Shown: positions 8,646 to 16,706 of the stretch, in pieces
How the letters are laid out: the number at the start of each line of letters is the position of its first letter
How positions within the stretch are numbered: position 1 is the first letter of the stretch
Assembly (NCBI RefSeq): GCF_000308575.1
Contig: NZ_BAFZ01000068.1
Location: 62,001-126,000, forward strand
Length of the DNA: 64,000 nucleotides
Direction: 5' to 3'
Origin: Nocardia exalbida NBRC 100660
Lineage (GTDB): Bacteria; Actinomycetota; Actinomycetes; Mycobacteriales; Mycobacteriaceae
Translations under genes and position numbers: made by a program
The notes under the pieces: generated by a model
The model's input: the letters and a program-made list of their open reading frames with translations, nothing else
Database searches by the model: none
Told to the model about the DNA's origin: nothing

Positions 8646-10169
8646 TCAGTTCAGCCGCAACATATCCGACCAGGCCCGCGACCAGGGCTCATGCGGTCGC
8701 GCGCAGCGCCAGAGGGTGACCGCGCGAGTGACGCCGGGAAATCCGAGCCGGGCGTCGACGTGCCCGATCGCGCTCACCTCCCCGCAGCGTGCCAGCACAT
8801 CGGCCTCGGTGCCGCCCACCCACAGCACCGTGGTCGCCGTGTCCGGCGGGGCGCCGAAGTATCCGAAACCGCGGTTCGGGCTGTACACGGCGGGCAAGCC
8901 GTATGCCCCGCGATCGACATCCAGAGCGCTTGCCTGCCAATAGGAGTCGGCGATCACCACCGCCACCGCCCGCTCCTGTTCCGGCAGCGCCCGGTACGCG
9001 GATGCCACACCCGTCGCGAGCTCCGACCACCCGAATCGCCCGTACACCGCGATTTCCAGGCCTGCCTCGGCTTGGTCGGCGACCGGTTCGATGTCCGCTT
9101 CCGGACGCAGCGGCAGCGAGAACACCAGCAGTGCGGCGGAGATCGCCAGCACCGGGACGGTGAGCAGCACCCGCGAGCGCCGCATATTCTCCGTCCAGCG
9201 CACCGCGCCCGCCGCGATCAGCACCCCATAGCAGCCCGCCGCGTAGTACGGACGTCCGTCGGTCGCGATGAAGACGACCACCAGCACCAGCGGCAACAGC
9301 CCGAGAAATCGGTAGGGCCGCCAGTTCTCCGCCCGAAACAGCGTCCACACGCCGTAGATCAGCAGTATGCCGCCGAGCAAGCCGGCCGAGGCGAGCGCCA
9401 ACGGCAGCCAGACAGCCCGGCCGCCGATCGTGGCCTGCTCCGCGGCGACCACACCACCCAGACGCAGCTGCGGCCAGCCGTGCGCCGCCTGCCACGCCAG
9501 GCTGGGCGCGGAGCTCAGCGCGACGACCGCGCCGCCGCACCACAGCGCCGGGCGGCGCAGCAGCTCACGCGGCCCGTAGACCGCCACCCCGACCGCGAGC
9601 GCGATCCAGAAGAACGGGATCAACCACTTGACCTGCATATCCAGCGCGGTGACCAGCCCCGCGGCGAACAGCAGGCCGTCGCGGCGGGTGCGGACCCAGC
9701 GGACCACCAGCCAGCTCACCACCACCCACAGCGCCGTGTCGATGGTGTTGGTGGCCAGCAGACTGCCCTGCACCAGCAGGAATGGCGAGGTGGCGTAGGC
9801 GGCCGCGGTCACCACCTGCGCCGCGCGGCCGCCGCCGAACTCCCGGGCGATCTGCGCGGTCACCAGCACGGCCGCCACGGTGAACAGCACGGCCGGAAGA
9901 CGCAGCGCCACCAGCGAACCCGGGGCGAGCAGGTCCATCGTCGCGGCGATCGCGGGCAGCAGCGGCCCCTGGTCGGCGTAGCCTGCCGCGAGCCTGCGCC
10001 CGGCCGCTACGAAATACAGTTCGTCGCCGAAGAATCCGTACCGCCCGATGGAGACCAGCAGCGCCAGCGCGCCGAGCGCCGCCACCGCTCCCACACCGCC
10101 GAGGGCGAACGGTGGTAGCGGTTCGCCGGAATCAGTCGGCCGCCGTGGAACATCCAGCACCTCGGTCAC
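8646..10169 (-). CDS. Glycosyltransferase family 39 (ArnT/PMT-like) membrane protein
   Basis: About 507 residues with some eleven predicted membrane helices. The first outer loop has GFFGDELYFVAAGRRLAAGYADQGPL, the acidic Asp-Glu motif of polyprenyl-phosphate-sugar dependent GT39 and GT83 enzymes. The enzyme probably transfers a sugar from a polyprenyl phosphate donor on the outer side of the membrane to lipid or protein. The C-terminal soluble portion contains VVIADSYWQASALD and YFGAPPDTATTVLWVGG. I chose GTG 10169; upstream codons in the same frame are rich in Arg and Cys and do not look like a real N-terminus. This start lies within the last 38 bases of the TetR gene, so the two are probably co-transcribed. 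Confidence 0.85.
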   Translation of the reverse strand: MTEVLDVPRRPTDSGEPLPPFALGGVGAVAALGALALLVSIGRYGFFGDELYFVAAGRRLAAGYADQGPLLPAIAATMDLLAPGSLVALRLPAVLFTVAAVLVTAQIAREFGGGRAAQVVTAAAYATSPFLLVQGSLLATNTIDTALWVVVSWLVVRWVRTRRDGLLFAAGLVTALDMQVKWLIPFFWIALAVGVAVYGPRELLRRPALWCGGAVVALSSAPSLAWQAAHGWPQLRLGGVVAAEQATIGGRAVWLPLALASAGLLGGILLIYGVWTLFRAENWRPYRFLGLLPLVLVVVFIATDGRPYYAAGCYGVLIAAGAVRWTENMRRSRVLLTVPVLAISAALLVFSLPLRPEADIEPVADQAEAGLEIAVYGRFGWSELATGVASAYRALPEQERAVAVVIADSYWQASALDVDRGAYGLPAVYSPNRGFGYFGAPPDTATTVLWVGGTEADVLARCGEVSAIGHVDARLGFPGVTRAVTLWRCARPHEPWSRAWSDMLRLN

Positions 10170-10803
10170 CTTCGCCCGCCTTCCGCGTCGCCGTGTCGAA
10201 CAGCCCGCACAGATGCGCCGAGTAGGCATCCATCGCGAAATCCGGCTCCCGCACGGCGCGCCCGGCCGCGCCGTCGATGGCGTCGCGGATCGACCTGGCC
10301 ATCAGCAGCGGATCGAACTCGCCGAACTCCCCGGTGCGTTGTCCTTCGGTCATGATGTCGACCAGGGGGGCGATGATGTCACGCTCCCCGTCGGCGGAGG
10401 CGAATTTCGGTTTACCCTCCGCGTCTCGCAGATTCGTCACGACATCCACCAGCGCGGCCACGTAGGTGGTGTTCGCCGCGATGAAGCCGAGGTTCGATTC
10501 GAGGTAGGCCAGCAGGCTTGCGCGCGCCCCGGCCGCCGCGCCCACCCGCGGGGCGATGTACTCCGCGGCCGAGACGTACAGCTGGATGACCAGCTGCGTC
10601 ATCAGGTCGTCCTTGCCCTCGAAGTGGTAGGAGATGACGCCCTTGGAGATTCCCGCATGCTCGGCGATGCGCGCCAGCGAGGCGTTGGCGTACCCGACCT
10701 CGGAGATCACCTCCACCGCCGCGGCGATGATCTGCCGCCGCCGGGCCTCCTCGATGAACGACCGGCCTTGTCCGCCCGTTCCATTTTCTGGCCGCATGGC
10801 CAA
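10132..10803 (-). CDS. TetR family transcriptional regulator
   Basis: A 223-residue protein with a TetR N-terminal helix-turn-helix: RRRQIIAAAVEVISEVGY, then IAEHAGISKGVISYHFEGKDDL (recognition helix and the conserved YxF). The C-terminal ligand-binding domain is all-alpha and unassigned. The gene overlaps the start of the GT39 gene by 38 bases, so it probably controls that gene and itself. It begins with ATG 10803 and has a second in-frame ATG two codons later. The ligand is unknown. Confidence 0.88.
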   Translation of the reverse strand: MAMRPENGTGGQGRSFIEEARRRQIIAAAVEVISEVGYANASLARIAEHAGISKGVISYHFEGKDDLMTQLVIQLYVSAAEYIAPRVGAAAGARASLLAYLESNLGFIAANTTYVAALVDVVTNLRDAEGKPKFASADGERDIIAPLVDIMTEGQRTGEFGEFDPLLMARSIRDAIDGAAGRAVREPDFAMDAYSAHLCGLFDTATRKAGEGDRGAGCSTAAD

Positions 10804-10856
10804 ATTTTAGCACGAGCGGCCAGCGGGGGTGCCGCACTGCCGCACCCTCGAACAGC

Positions 10857-10892
10857 CGAAGGGCCGCGCCTCCGAGGAGACGCGGCCCTTCG
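10857..10892. terminator. Strong hairpin after arc
   Basis: A perfect 12-bp stem: CGAAGGGCCGCG (10857-10868) and CGCGGCCCTTCG (10881-10892), with a 12-base loop. It lies 16 bases beyond the arc stop on the minus strand. No T-run follows, as is usual in actinomycetes. Confidence 0.6.
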
Positions 10893-10907
10893 TGGTCCGG
10901 CGAGCCG

Positions 10908-12668
10908 TTACAGGTACTGACCGGTGTTCGACTCGGTGTCGATGGCGCGGCTGGCGCTGGCGTTCTTGCCGGTGACCAGCGTGCGGATGTAGACGATCCG
11001 CTCACCCTTCTTGCCCGAGATGCGGGCCCAGTCATCCGGATTCGTGGTGTTGGGCAGGTCCTCGTTCTCGGAGAACTCGTCCACGATCGAATCGTAGAGA
11101 TGCTGGATGCGCAGGCCGGGGTTGCCGGTGTCGAGCACCGCCTTGATGGCGTACTTCTTGGAGCGGTCCACGATGTTCTGGATCATGGCGCCGGAGTTGA
11201 AGTCCTTGAAGTACAGGACCTCTTTGTCACCGTTGGCGTAGGTGACCTCCAGGAAGCGGTTGTCCTCGCTTTCGGCGTACATCCGGTCGACGACCCGTTC
11301 GATCATCGCGCGGATGCACAGGTTCTTGTCGCCGCCGAACTCGGCCAGGTCGTCGTCGTGCAGCGGCAGGTGCTCGGTGAGGTACTTCGAGAAGATGTCC
11401 TGCGCCGACTCCGCGTCGGGACGCTCGATCTTGATCTTCACGTCCAAGCGGCCAGGCCGCAGGATCGCCGGATCGATCATGTCCTCACGGTTGGAGGCGC
11501 CGATCACGATGACGTTCTCCAAGCCCTCGACACCATCGATCTCCGACAGCAGCTGGGGAACCACCGTGGTCTCGACGTCCGAGGAGACGCCCGAGCCGCG
11601 GGTGCGGAAGATCGAGTCCATCTCATCGAAGAACACGATCACCGGCGTGCCCTCGGACGCCTTCTCGCGAGCCCGCTGGAAGATGATCCGGATGTGGCGC
11701 TCGGTCTCGCCCACGAACTTGTTCAGCAGCTCGGGGCCCTTGATGTTCAGGAAGTAGGACTTGGCTTCCTTGGCATCCTCACCGCGCGCCTCGGCGATCT
11801 TCTTGGCCAGCGAGTTGGCCACCGCCTTGGCGATGAGCGTCTTGCCGCAACCGGGGGGACCGTAGAGCAGCACGCCCTTCGGCGGACGCAGCGCGTACTC
11901 GCGGAAGAGGTCCTTGTGCAGGAACGGCAGCTCCACCGCGTCGCGGATCTGCTCGATCTGCCTGCCGAGACCACCGATGTCGCCGTAGTCGACGTCGGGC
12001 ACCTCTTCCAGCACGAGGTCCTCGACCTCGGCCTTGGGGATGCGCTCGAAGGCGAATCCGGCTTTCGTGTCCACCAGGAGCGAGTCGCCCGGCCGCAGCT
12101 TGCGAATGGGGGAATCGGGGTCGTCCAGGTCGTCCACCTCGGCGACCTTCGCCAGCGGGCCGGCCAGCCACACCACGCGCTCCTCGTCGGCATGGCCGAC
12201 GACCAAGGCGCGACGTCCGTCGTCGAGGATCTCCCGGAGGGTGCCGATCTCGCCGACCGCGTCGTAGTGCCCGGCCTCGACGACCGTGAGCGCCTCGTTG
12301 AGACGGACGGTCTGACCGTATTCGAGCGTCGAGGTCTCGATGTTCGGTGAACACGTCAACCGCATCTTGCGACCCGAAGTGAACACGTCGACCGTCTGAT
12401 CGTCGTACACACCGATCAGAATGCCGTATCCGCTCGGCGGCTGACCCAGCCGATCGACCTCCTCGCGCAGCGCCACCAACTGCTGGCGCGCTTCCTTGAG
12501 GGTGTCCATCAGCTTCGTGTTGCGAATGGTCAGCGAATCGATGCGGGCTTCCAATTCCCGTGTGCGATCCGGCGAGTCGGCGAGTTGCCTTCGGAGTGCA
12601 GCCGCTTCGGCGCGTACCGCCTCGAGCTCTCTCCAGGCCGCCGAATCCGAATTCTCGATGGGGCTCAT
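10908..12668 (-). CDS. arc: Proteasome-associated AAA+ ATPase ARC/Mpa
   Basis: This is the hexameric ATPase that recognises pupylated proteins and unfolds them into the 20S proteasome. With the start used here (586 residues) it has an N-terminal coiled coil (about 8-75), two OB-fold domains (about 75-225), and the AAA domain with Walker A GPPGCGKT (270-277) and Walker B VIVFFDEMDS (Glu349). It ends in GQYL, whose Tyr opens the proteasome gate in Mpa. ATG 12668 is preferred over an ATG 22 codons upstream because GGGAGGAG lies six bases before it. dop, pup and prcBA are not next to it in this window. An LppK-like gene is divergent, as at Rv2115c-Rv2116. Confidence 0.97.
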   Translation of the reverse strand: MSPIENSDSAAWRELEAVRAEAAALRRQLADSPDRTRELEARIDSLTIRNTKLMDTLKEARQQLVALREEVDRLGQPPSGYGILIGVYDDQTVDVFTSGRKMRLTCSPNIETSTLEYGQTVRLNEALTVVEAGHYDAVGEIGTLREILDDGRRALVVGHADEERVVWLAGPLAKVAEVDDLDDPDSPIRKLRPGDSLLVDTKAGFAFERIPKAEVEDLVLEEVPDVDYGDIGGLGRQIEQIRDAVELPFLHKDLFREYALRPPKGVLLYGPPGCGKTLIAKAVANSLAKKIAEARGEDAKEAKSYFLNIKGPELLNKFVGETERHIRIIFQRAREKASEGTPVIVFFDEMDSIFRTRGSGVSSDVETTVVPQLLSEIDGVEGLENVIVIGASNREDMIDPAILRPGRLDVKIKIERPDAESAQDIFSKYLTEHLPLHDDDLAEFGGDKNLCIRAMIERVVDRMYAESEDNRFLEVTYANGDKEVLYFKDFNSGAMIQNIVDRSKKYAIKAVLDTGNPGLRIQHLYDSIVDEFSENEDLPNTTNPDDWARISGKKGERIVYIRTLVTGKNASASRAIDTESNTGQYL

Positions 12669-12674
12669 GTGCTG

Positions 12675-12682
12675 CTCCTCCC
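12675..12682 (-). promoter_or_regulatory. Ribosome binding site that sets the arc start
   Basis: GGGAGGAG on the minus strand, six bases before ATG 12668. The upstream in-frame ATG at 12734 has no such site. Confidence 0.7.
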
Positions 12683-12779
12683 AGTCCCGGTCTATCAACG
12701 CTACCGGGCGCGACCCGTTCTCGCTTTCCGACATGGTTTCGTGGTGATCACATCTGGGCCGCGATCGGCGGCCGGACCA

Positions 12780-12798
12780 CCATGTTAGCCTGCCCTAA
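12780..12798. promoter_or_regulatory. IdeR/DtxR-like iron box
   Basis: This 19-mer matches the mycobacterial IdeR consensus (TTAGGTTAGSCTAACCTAA) at 14 of 19 positions. The core TTAGCCTGCCCTAA at 12785-12798 matches at 12 of 14. GTTAG and CTAAC are perfect inverted arms. It lies 48 bases before the lipoprotein gene and in the arc upstream region. Confidence 0.4.
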
Positions 12799-12846
12799 CC
12801 CGACCCTGGCGAGCCCGCTCGCCGCCCGAGCCGAAAGGTTGCCACC

Positions 12847-13365
12847 ATGCTCCTTCCCGCGAGAACCCTGCGTGTTTCCCTTGCCACCGCCGCCGCGGCG
12901 CTGGCCATCTCCGGCGCGTTGGCGGCATGCGGCTCCGACGACGACTCTTCCACCAGCACGGCGACCTCCGCCACCATCAGCGCCGCCGCGTCGGGTACCC
13001 ACGATCACGGCGACCATGCGGCCGGCGCGCCGACCGCCGAGACCTTGCAGGCGACGCTGGTCAGGCTCGCCGATCCGAATGTACCCACCGCGGAGAAGTC
13101 CAAGCTGATCGTCAACGGTGACAAGCGCACCGCGAACATCGACCAGATGAACGCCGGCCTGCAGGGCTACACGCTGACCTTCGCCGTCGCCGACCTCACC
13201 ACCCAGGGCAACACCGCGAACGCGCAGGTGACCATCAGCTCCCCGCACGGCGCCGCCCCGGCCGTCCCGTTGACCTGGGAAAACGTCGACGGCACCTGGA
13301 AGCTGTCGGACGCGAGCGGCTGTCTGCTGCTCGGCTTCGCGCAGGCGCCCTGCGTCCCGGTCTGA
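12847..13365 (+). CDS. LppK-like lipoprotein with MTB12-type C-terminal domain
   Basis: A 172-residue lipoprotein. The signal peptide ends in a lipobox, LAAC, with Cys28 as the expected lipidated residue. A Ser/Thr-rich linker follows, containing a short His/Asp cluster (GTHDHGDH, about residues 49-56). The C-terminal 110 residues include VPLTWENVDGTWKLSDASGC, typical of the MTB12/CFP-2-like domain of small mycobacterial secreted proteins. Position between arc and trmI matches LppK (Rv2116). AAAGG precedes the ATG at a normal distance. The function of this family is unknown. The His cluster and an upstream IdeR-like box hint at a link to metals, which is only inference. Confidence 0.8.
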   Translation: MLLPARTLRVSLATAAAALAISGALAACGSDDDSSTSTATSATISAAASGTHDHGDHAAGAPTAETLQATLVRLADPNVPTAEKSKLIVNGDKRTANIDQMNAGLQGYTLTFAVADLTTQGNTANAQVTISSPHGAAPAVPLTWENVDGTWKLSDASGCLLLGFAQAPCVPV

Positions 13366-13402
13366 GTCCGGCGCGCCGATCACTCCCGTCGCCCTGCCGC
13401 GC

Positions 13403-14236
13403 TCAGCCCTTCGACGGCCTGCGCTGCGGCTTGGGCGTGACGGTGCCCTCGGCGAGCCTGCGGGCGCTGACCAGGAAGGCGGTGTGACCCTGCATGCGAT
13501 GTTCGGGCCGCACGGCGAGGCCGACCACGTGCCACGGGCGCACCAGCGACTCCCAGGAGCGCGGCTCGGTCCAGCACTCCTGCTCGCGCAGCGCTTCGAC
13601 CACCTTGGACAACTGTGTCACGGTCGCCACGTAGACGATCAGCACGCCGCCGGGCACCAGCGCCTTCGACACCGCCGGTAGCGCGTCCCACGGCGCGAGC
13701 ATGTCCAGCACGGCGCGGTCGACCGGCTCTCCGGTGTAGTCGGCCACGTCGCCGACGGTCAGCGACCAGTTCGCCGGGCGCTCGCCGAAGAACGTCTCCA
13801 CGTTGCGCACCGCGTGCTCAGCGTGATCGGCGCGGATCTCGTAGGACACCACCTGCCCCTGCGGCCCGACCGCCCGCAGCAGGGAGCAGGTCAGCGCACC
13901 GGACCCCGCGCCTGCCTCCAGCACGCGGGCCCCGGGGAAGACGTCGCCCTCGTGCACGATCTGCGCGGCATCCTTGGGGTAGATCACCGCGGCCCCGCGC
14001 GGCATGGACAGCACGTAGTCGATCAGCAGCGGACGCAGCGCGAGGTAGGGCGTGCCGTTGGTGGAGTGCACCACGCTGCCCTCGTCGGCGCCGATCAGGC
14101 TGTCGTGCTTGATCCCGCCGCGATGGGTGTGGAACTCCTTGCCCGGCTCCAAGACCACCGTGTACAGGCGCCCCTTGGCATCGGTCAGCTGCACCCGGTC
14201 ACCGATGGTGAATGGCCCGGTCCGTCTGGCCGTCAT
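13403..14236 (-). CDS. trmI: tRNA (adenine-58-N1)-methyltransferase TrmI
   Basis: A 277-residue class I methyltransferase that makes m1A58 in the T-loop of tRNA as a tetramer. The N-terminal beta domain (GPFTIGDRVQLTDAKGRLYT, FHTHRGGIKHDSLIG) precedes the Rossmann domain with motif I VLEAGAGSGALTCSLLRAVG. The catalytic-site stretch is AVLDMLAPWDALP. It is an ortholog of Rv2118c by sequence and position. The start is ATG 14236, preceded by a GGAG at a good distance; a longer open frame upstream is antisense to the divergent nuclease gene and is not real. It is divergent from the RecB-like gene. Confidence 0.95.
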   Translation of the reverse strand: MTARRTGPFTIGDRVQLTDAKGRLYTVVLEPGKEFHTHRGGIKHDSLIGADEGSVVHSTNGTPYLALRPLLIDYVLSMPRGAAVIYPKDAAQIVHEGDVFPGARVLEAGAGSGALTCSLLRAVGPQGQVVSYEIRADHAEHAVRNVETFFGERPANWSLTVGDVADYTGEPVDRAVLDMLAPWDALPAVSKALVPGGVLIVYVATVTQLSKVVEALREQECWTEPRSWESLVRPWHVVGLAVRPEHRMQGHTAFLVSARRLAEGTVTPKPQRRPSKG

Positions 14237-14298
14237 GAATCTCCGTTCCACTGGTTGGAATCCGTGCTGTCCGGCACCGGCGTGTCGGTACCGCCGGA

Positions 14299-14304
14299 TA
14301 GCCT
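14299..14304 (+). promoter_or_regulatory. Leaderless -10 element of the RecB-like gene
   Basis: TAGCCT followed by seven bases and then ATG 14312; no Shine-Dalgarno sequence. Transcription probably starts at the ATG. Confidence 0.55.
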
Positions 14305-14311
14305 GCCAGGT

Positions 14312-15223
14312 ATGTGCTCGCCCGTGTCCACGCCCCCTGCCGACGACGCGCGGACCTTCGAGCCCGACGCGACGGCGAGCCGCGCCCGGCCCGCGCTGTC
14401 GCCTTCCCGGGCAATGGATTTCAAGCAGTGTCCGCTCAAATACCGGTTCCGGGCGATCGATCGGATACCCGAGCAGCCGTCGGTGCACGCGGTGCGCGGT
14501 ACGGTGGTCCACGCGGTGCTGGAGGATCTCTATGGGTTGCCCGCGGGCGAGCGGGTGCCCGAGCGCGCCGAGGCCCTGGTCCCCGCGGCGTGGGCGCGGG
14601 TGCGCGCCGAGCAGCCGGAGGTCGCGGAGCTGATCGCCGGCGAGCGGCTCGACGTCTTCCTCGGCGAGGTGCGCGCGCTGGTGCGCCGCTACTACCGGCT
14701 GGAGGATCCGACGCGTTTCGACCCGGAATCTCGCGAGGCGCGGGTGGAGGTCGAACTCGCGGACGGCGCGCTGCTGCGCGGCTTCGTCGACCGGATCGAC
14801 ATCGCGCCGAGCGGCGCACTGCGCGTCGTCGATTACAAGACCGGTCGCGTACCGGGGCCGACGCACGAGACCAAGGCGCTGTTCCAGCTGAAGTTCTACG
14901 CGCTGGTGGTCCTGCGCACCCGCGGCCTGGTGCCCGCCCAGCTACGGCTGATCTACCTGGCCGACGAGCAGATCCTCACCTATGCCCCCGATGAGGAGGA
15001 GTTGCTGCGCTTCGAGCGCACGCTCTCCGCACTGTGGGCGGCCATCTTGGAGGCGGGCCGCACCGGAGACTTCCCGCCGAACACCGGCCGGATGTGCTCG
15101 TATTGCGACTACAAGCCGCTGTGCCCGGCGTTCGGCGGCACGCCACCCCCCTACCCCGGCTGGCCGAGCGGCGGCGCGACCGAGTCCCCGGACGAGACCC
15201 TGGCCGACGCCGTCTCGGACTGA
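14312..15223 (+). CDS. RecB family PD-(D/E)XK exonuclease with Fe-S type cysteines
   Basis: A 303-residue nuclease similar to the C-terminal nuclease domain of RecB/AddB and to Cas4. The active site is GFVDRIDIAPSGALRVVDYKTGR, giving the Asp and DYK of the PD-(D/E)XK fold. One cysteine near the N-terminus (FKQCPLKYRFR) and three near the end (MCSYCDYKPLCP) fit the four ligands of a 4Fe-4S cluster as in AddB. It is the ortholog of Rv2119 by position. Start ATG 14312 has no ribosome binding site but has a -10 element seven bases upstream. The likely role is DNA repair; the partner, if any, is unknown. Confidence 0.9.
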   Translation: MCSPVSTPPADDARTFEPDATASRARPALSPSRAMDFKQCPLKYRFRAIDRIPEQPSVHAVRGTVVHAVLEDLYGLPAGERVPERAEALVPAAWARVRAEQPEVAELIAGERLDVFLGEVRALVRRYYRLEDPTRFDPESREARVEVELADGALLRGFVDRIDIAPSGALRVVDYKTGRVPGPTHETKALFQLKFYALVVLRTRGLVPAQLRLIYLADEQILTYAPDEEELLRFERTLSALWAAILEAGRTGDFPPNTGRMCSYCDYKPLCPAFGGTPPPYPGWPSGGATESPDETLADAVSD

Positions 15224-15265
15224 TCCCGCGGCCCGGCGGGCGGCTCGGATCGGCCGCGAGTCGCC

Positions 15266-16459
15266 TCAGGCGGTGAAGTTGTGGAACAACAGGACCGAAA
15301 GCCCCAGCCCCACCGCGAGATTCACGACCGCCGCCGATCCGAACACCACGACCGGCCGCCAGCCCGCTTCGCGCAGCCCGCGCAGCGAGAACTCCAAGCC
15401 GATGGAGACGAACGCGAAGATCAGGAACCAGGTGCGCAGATCGTTGACGATCGCGATGTGCGCAGCGCCCGACTTCTTGTCCGTCGATTGCAGGTACAGC
15501 GTGCCGATGATCGAGGCGGCGATGAAGCCGAGGACGAACTTCGGGAACCGCTCCCAGAACTGCCGCGCCGACGGCCGCGCCGCTCCCGGCCTGCGCTCGA
15601 CGCGCAACGTGAAGTAGGCGGTCAGCGCGATCGCGACGACGCCGATCAGGGCGTTCTGCGTGGTCTTGACGATGGTGGCGATCTGCAGGGCCTTCTCCCC
15701 CGCGATCGCGCCGGAGGCCGCGACCGCCGCCGTGGTGTCGATATTGCCGCCGATCCAGGCGCCCGCGACCGCGTCGGACAACCCGAACACTCCCGCCAGC
15801 CAGGGCAGCAGGAAGATCGAGGGCAGCGCGAAGACGATCACCAGCGAGGCCGCGTAGGCGATCTGCTCACGCCGAGCCTGCACCGCCCCCGCCGCGGCGA
15901 TCGCCGCGCTGACGCCGCAGATCGACACCGCCGAGGACAGCAGCGCACGCAGTTTGTCGTCCAGCCCCAGGCGTCCGCCCAGCCACCAGGTGAAGCCGAA
16001 CACCGCCGTGATCAGTAGCAGCGCTTGGAGAATCGACGGGCCCGCCGCGGTGACCAGGATCTTCAGATTGATCGACGCGCCGAGCAGCACCACGCCGGTC
16101 TTGATGAAGAACTCGGTGCGGAAACCCGCCGAAAGACGGTCGCGCAGAGCCAGTTTGGTCAGCACCACGTTGCCGATCAAGCCGAGTGCGATGGCGTACA
16201 CCGGGAATTCGATCGACTTGGCGACCCGCTGGAACGGCGTGTCCACCGACCACCGCGGGACGTGCGTCTCGAAGTACCGGGTGAGGGCGCCGAGCACGAT
16301 CACGACGACGATGCCGGCCGCGATGGCGGCGGCCGTCGGACGGGGGACCGCCTGCAGCGCTTCGGTTTCCGAGGATGGCACCTCGGCACGTCCCGCCGCG
16401 GGCCTGTTCTCGGTCAGGGCGTTCGGTTCGTTCGCCGCTCCGGCGCCGGTCTCGGCCAT
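15266..16459 (-). CDS. YeiH-type putative sulfate exporter family membrane protein
   Basis: A 397-residue protein with about ten membrane helices. It matches the Cons_hypoth698/YeiH family in motifs such as GVVLLGASINLKIL, SAVSICGVSAAIAAAGA and GGNIDTTAAVAASGA. NCBI names the family putative sulfate exporters, but substrate evidence is thin. A polar N-terminal tail of about 45 residues precedes the first helix. The start is ATG 16459, which shares one base with the stop of a small upstream gene (TGATG), so the two are translationally coupled. A longer frame upstream is that small gene read in another frame. Confidence 0.85.
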   Translation of the reverse strand: MAETGAGAANEPNALTENRPAAGRAEVPSSETEALQAVPRPTAAAIAAGIVVVIVLGALTRYFETHVPRWSVDTPFQRVAKSIEFPVYAIALGLIGNVVLTKLALRDRLSAGFRTEFFIKTGVVLLGASINLKILVTAAGPSILQALLLITAVFGFTWWLGGRLGLDDKLRALLSSAVSICGVSAAIAAAGAVQARREQIAYAASLVIVFALPSIFLLPWLAGVFGLSDAVAGAWIGGNIDTTAAVAASGAIAGEKALQIATIVKTTQNALIGVVAIALTAYFTLRVERRPGAARPSARQFWERFPKFVLGFIAASIIGTLYLQSTDKKSGAAHIAIVNDLRTWFLIFAFVSIGLEFSLRGLREAGWRPVVVFGSAAVVNLAVGLGLSVLLFHNFTA

Positions 16460-16593
16460 CACGGCACCAGCCAGTCCGGAATCACGCCGAGCAGGACCAG
16501 CGCGATCAGCACCAGCCCGGCGATGGCCGCCAGCCAATCCTCGTTCCAGGTGAAGGTGCTGCCCGACTGCTCCTCGGGTGGTGACTGTGCCAC
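16459..16593 (-). CDS. 44-residue single-span membrane protein coupled to the YeiH-type exporter
   Basis: A short gene, GTG 16593 to TGA 16459. AAGGAGT (16598-16604) stands four bases before the start. The product begins MAQSPPEEQSGSTFTWNEDW and continues with one hydrophobic helix (LAAIAGLVLIALVLLGVIP) and a short end (DWLVP). The stop overlaps the ATG of the exporter. From memory, many longer YeiH-family proteins in proteobacteria begin with a similar EDWW-hydrophobic segment, so this may be the detached N-terminal helix of the transporter or a small subunit of it. That comparison needs a database search to confirm. Confidence 0.7.
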   Translation of the reverse strand: MAQSPPEEQSGSTFTWNEDWLAAIAGLVLIALVLLGVIPDWLVP

Positions 16594-16663
16594 GGGGACT
16601 CCTTGCGTTTCCTCATCGAGAGGCCGCACGGTAGCAACTCGCGGTCACAGCGCACACCGATTG

Positions 16664-16678
16664 CGCTCAGCCTGAGCG
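16664..16678 (-). terminator. Small hairpin downstream of hisG
   Basis: CGCTCA-GCC-TGAGCG, a six-base-pair stem 28 bases beyond the hisG stop. Weak, and possibly only a local palindrome. Confidence 0.3.
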
Positions 16679-16706
16679 GATCAGGCGTATCGGACGAATC
16701 CGGCGT

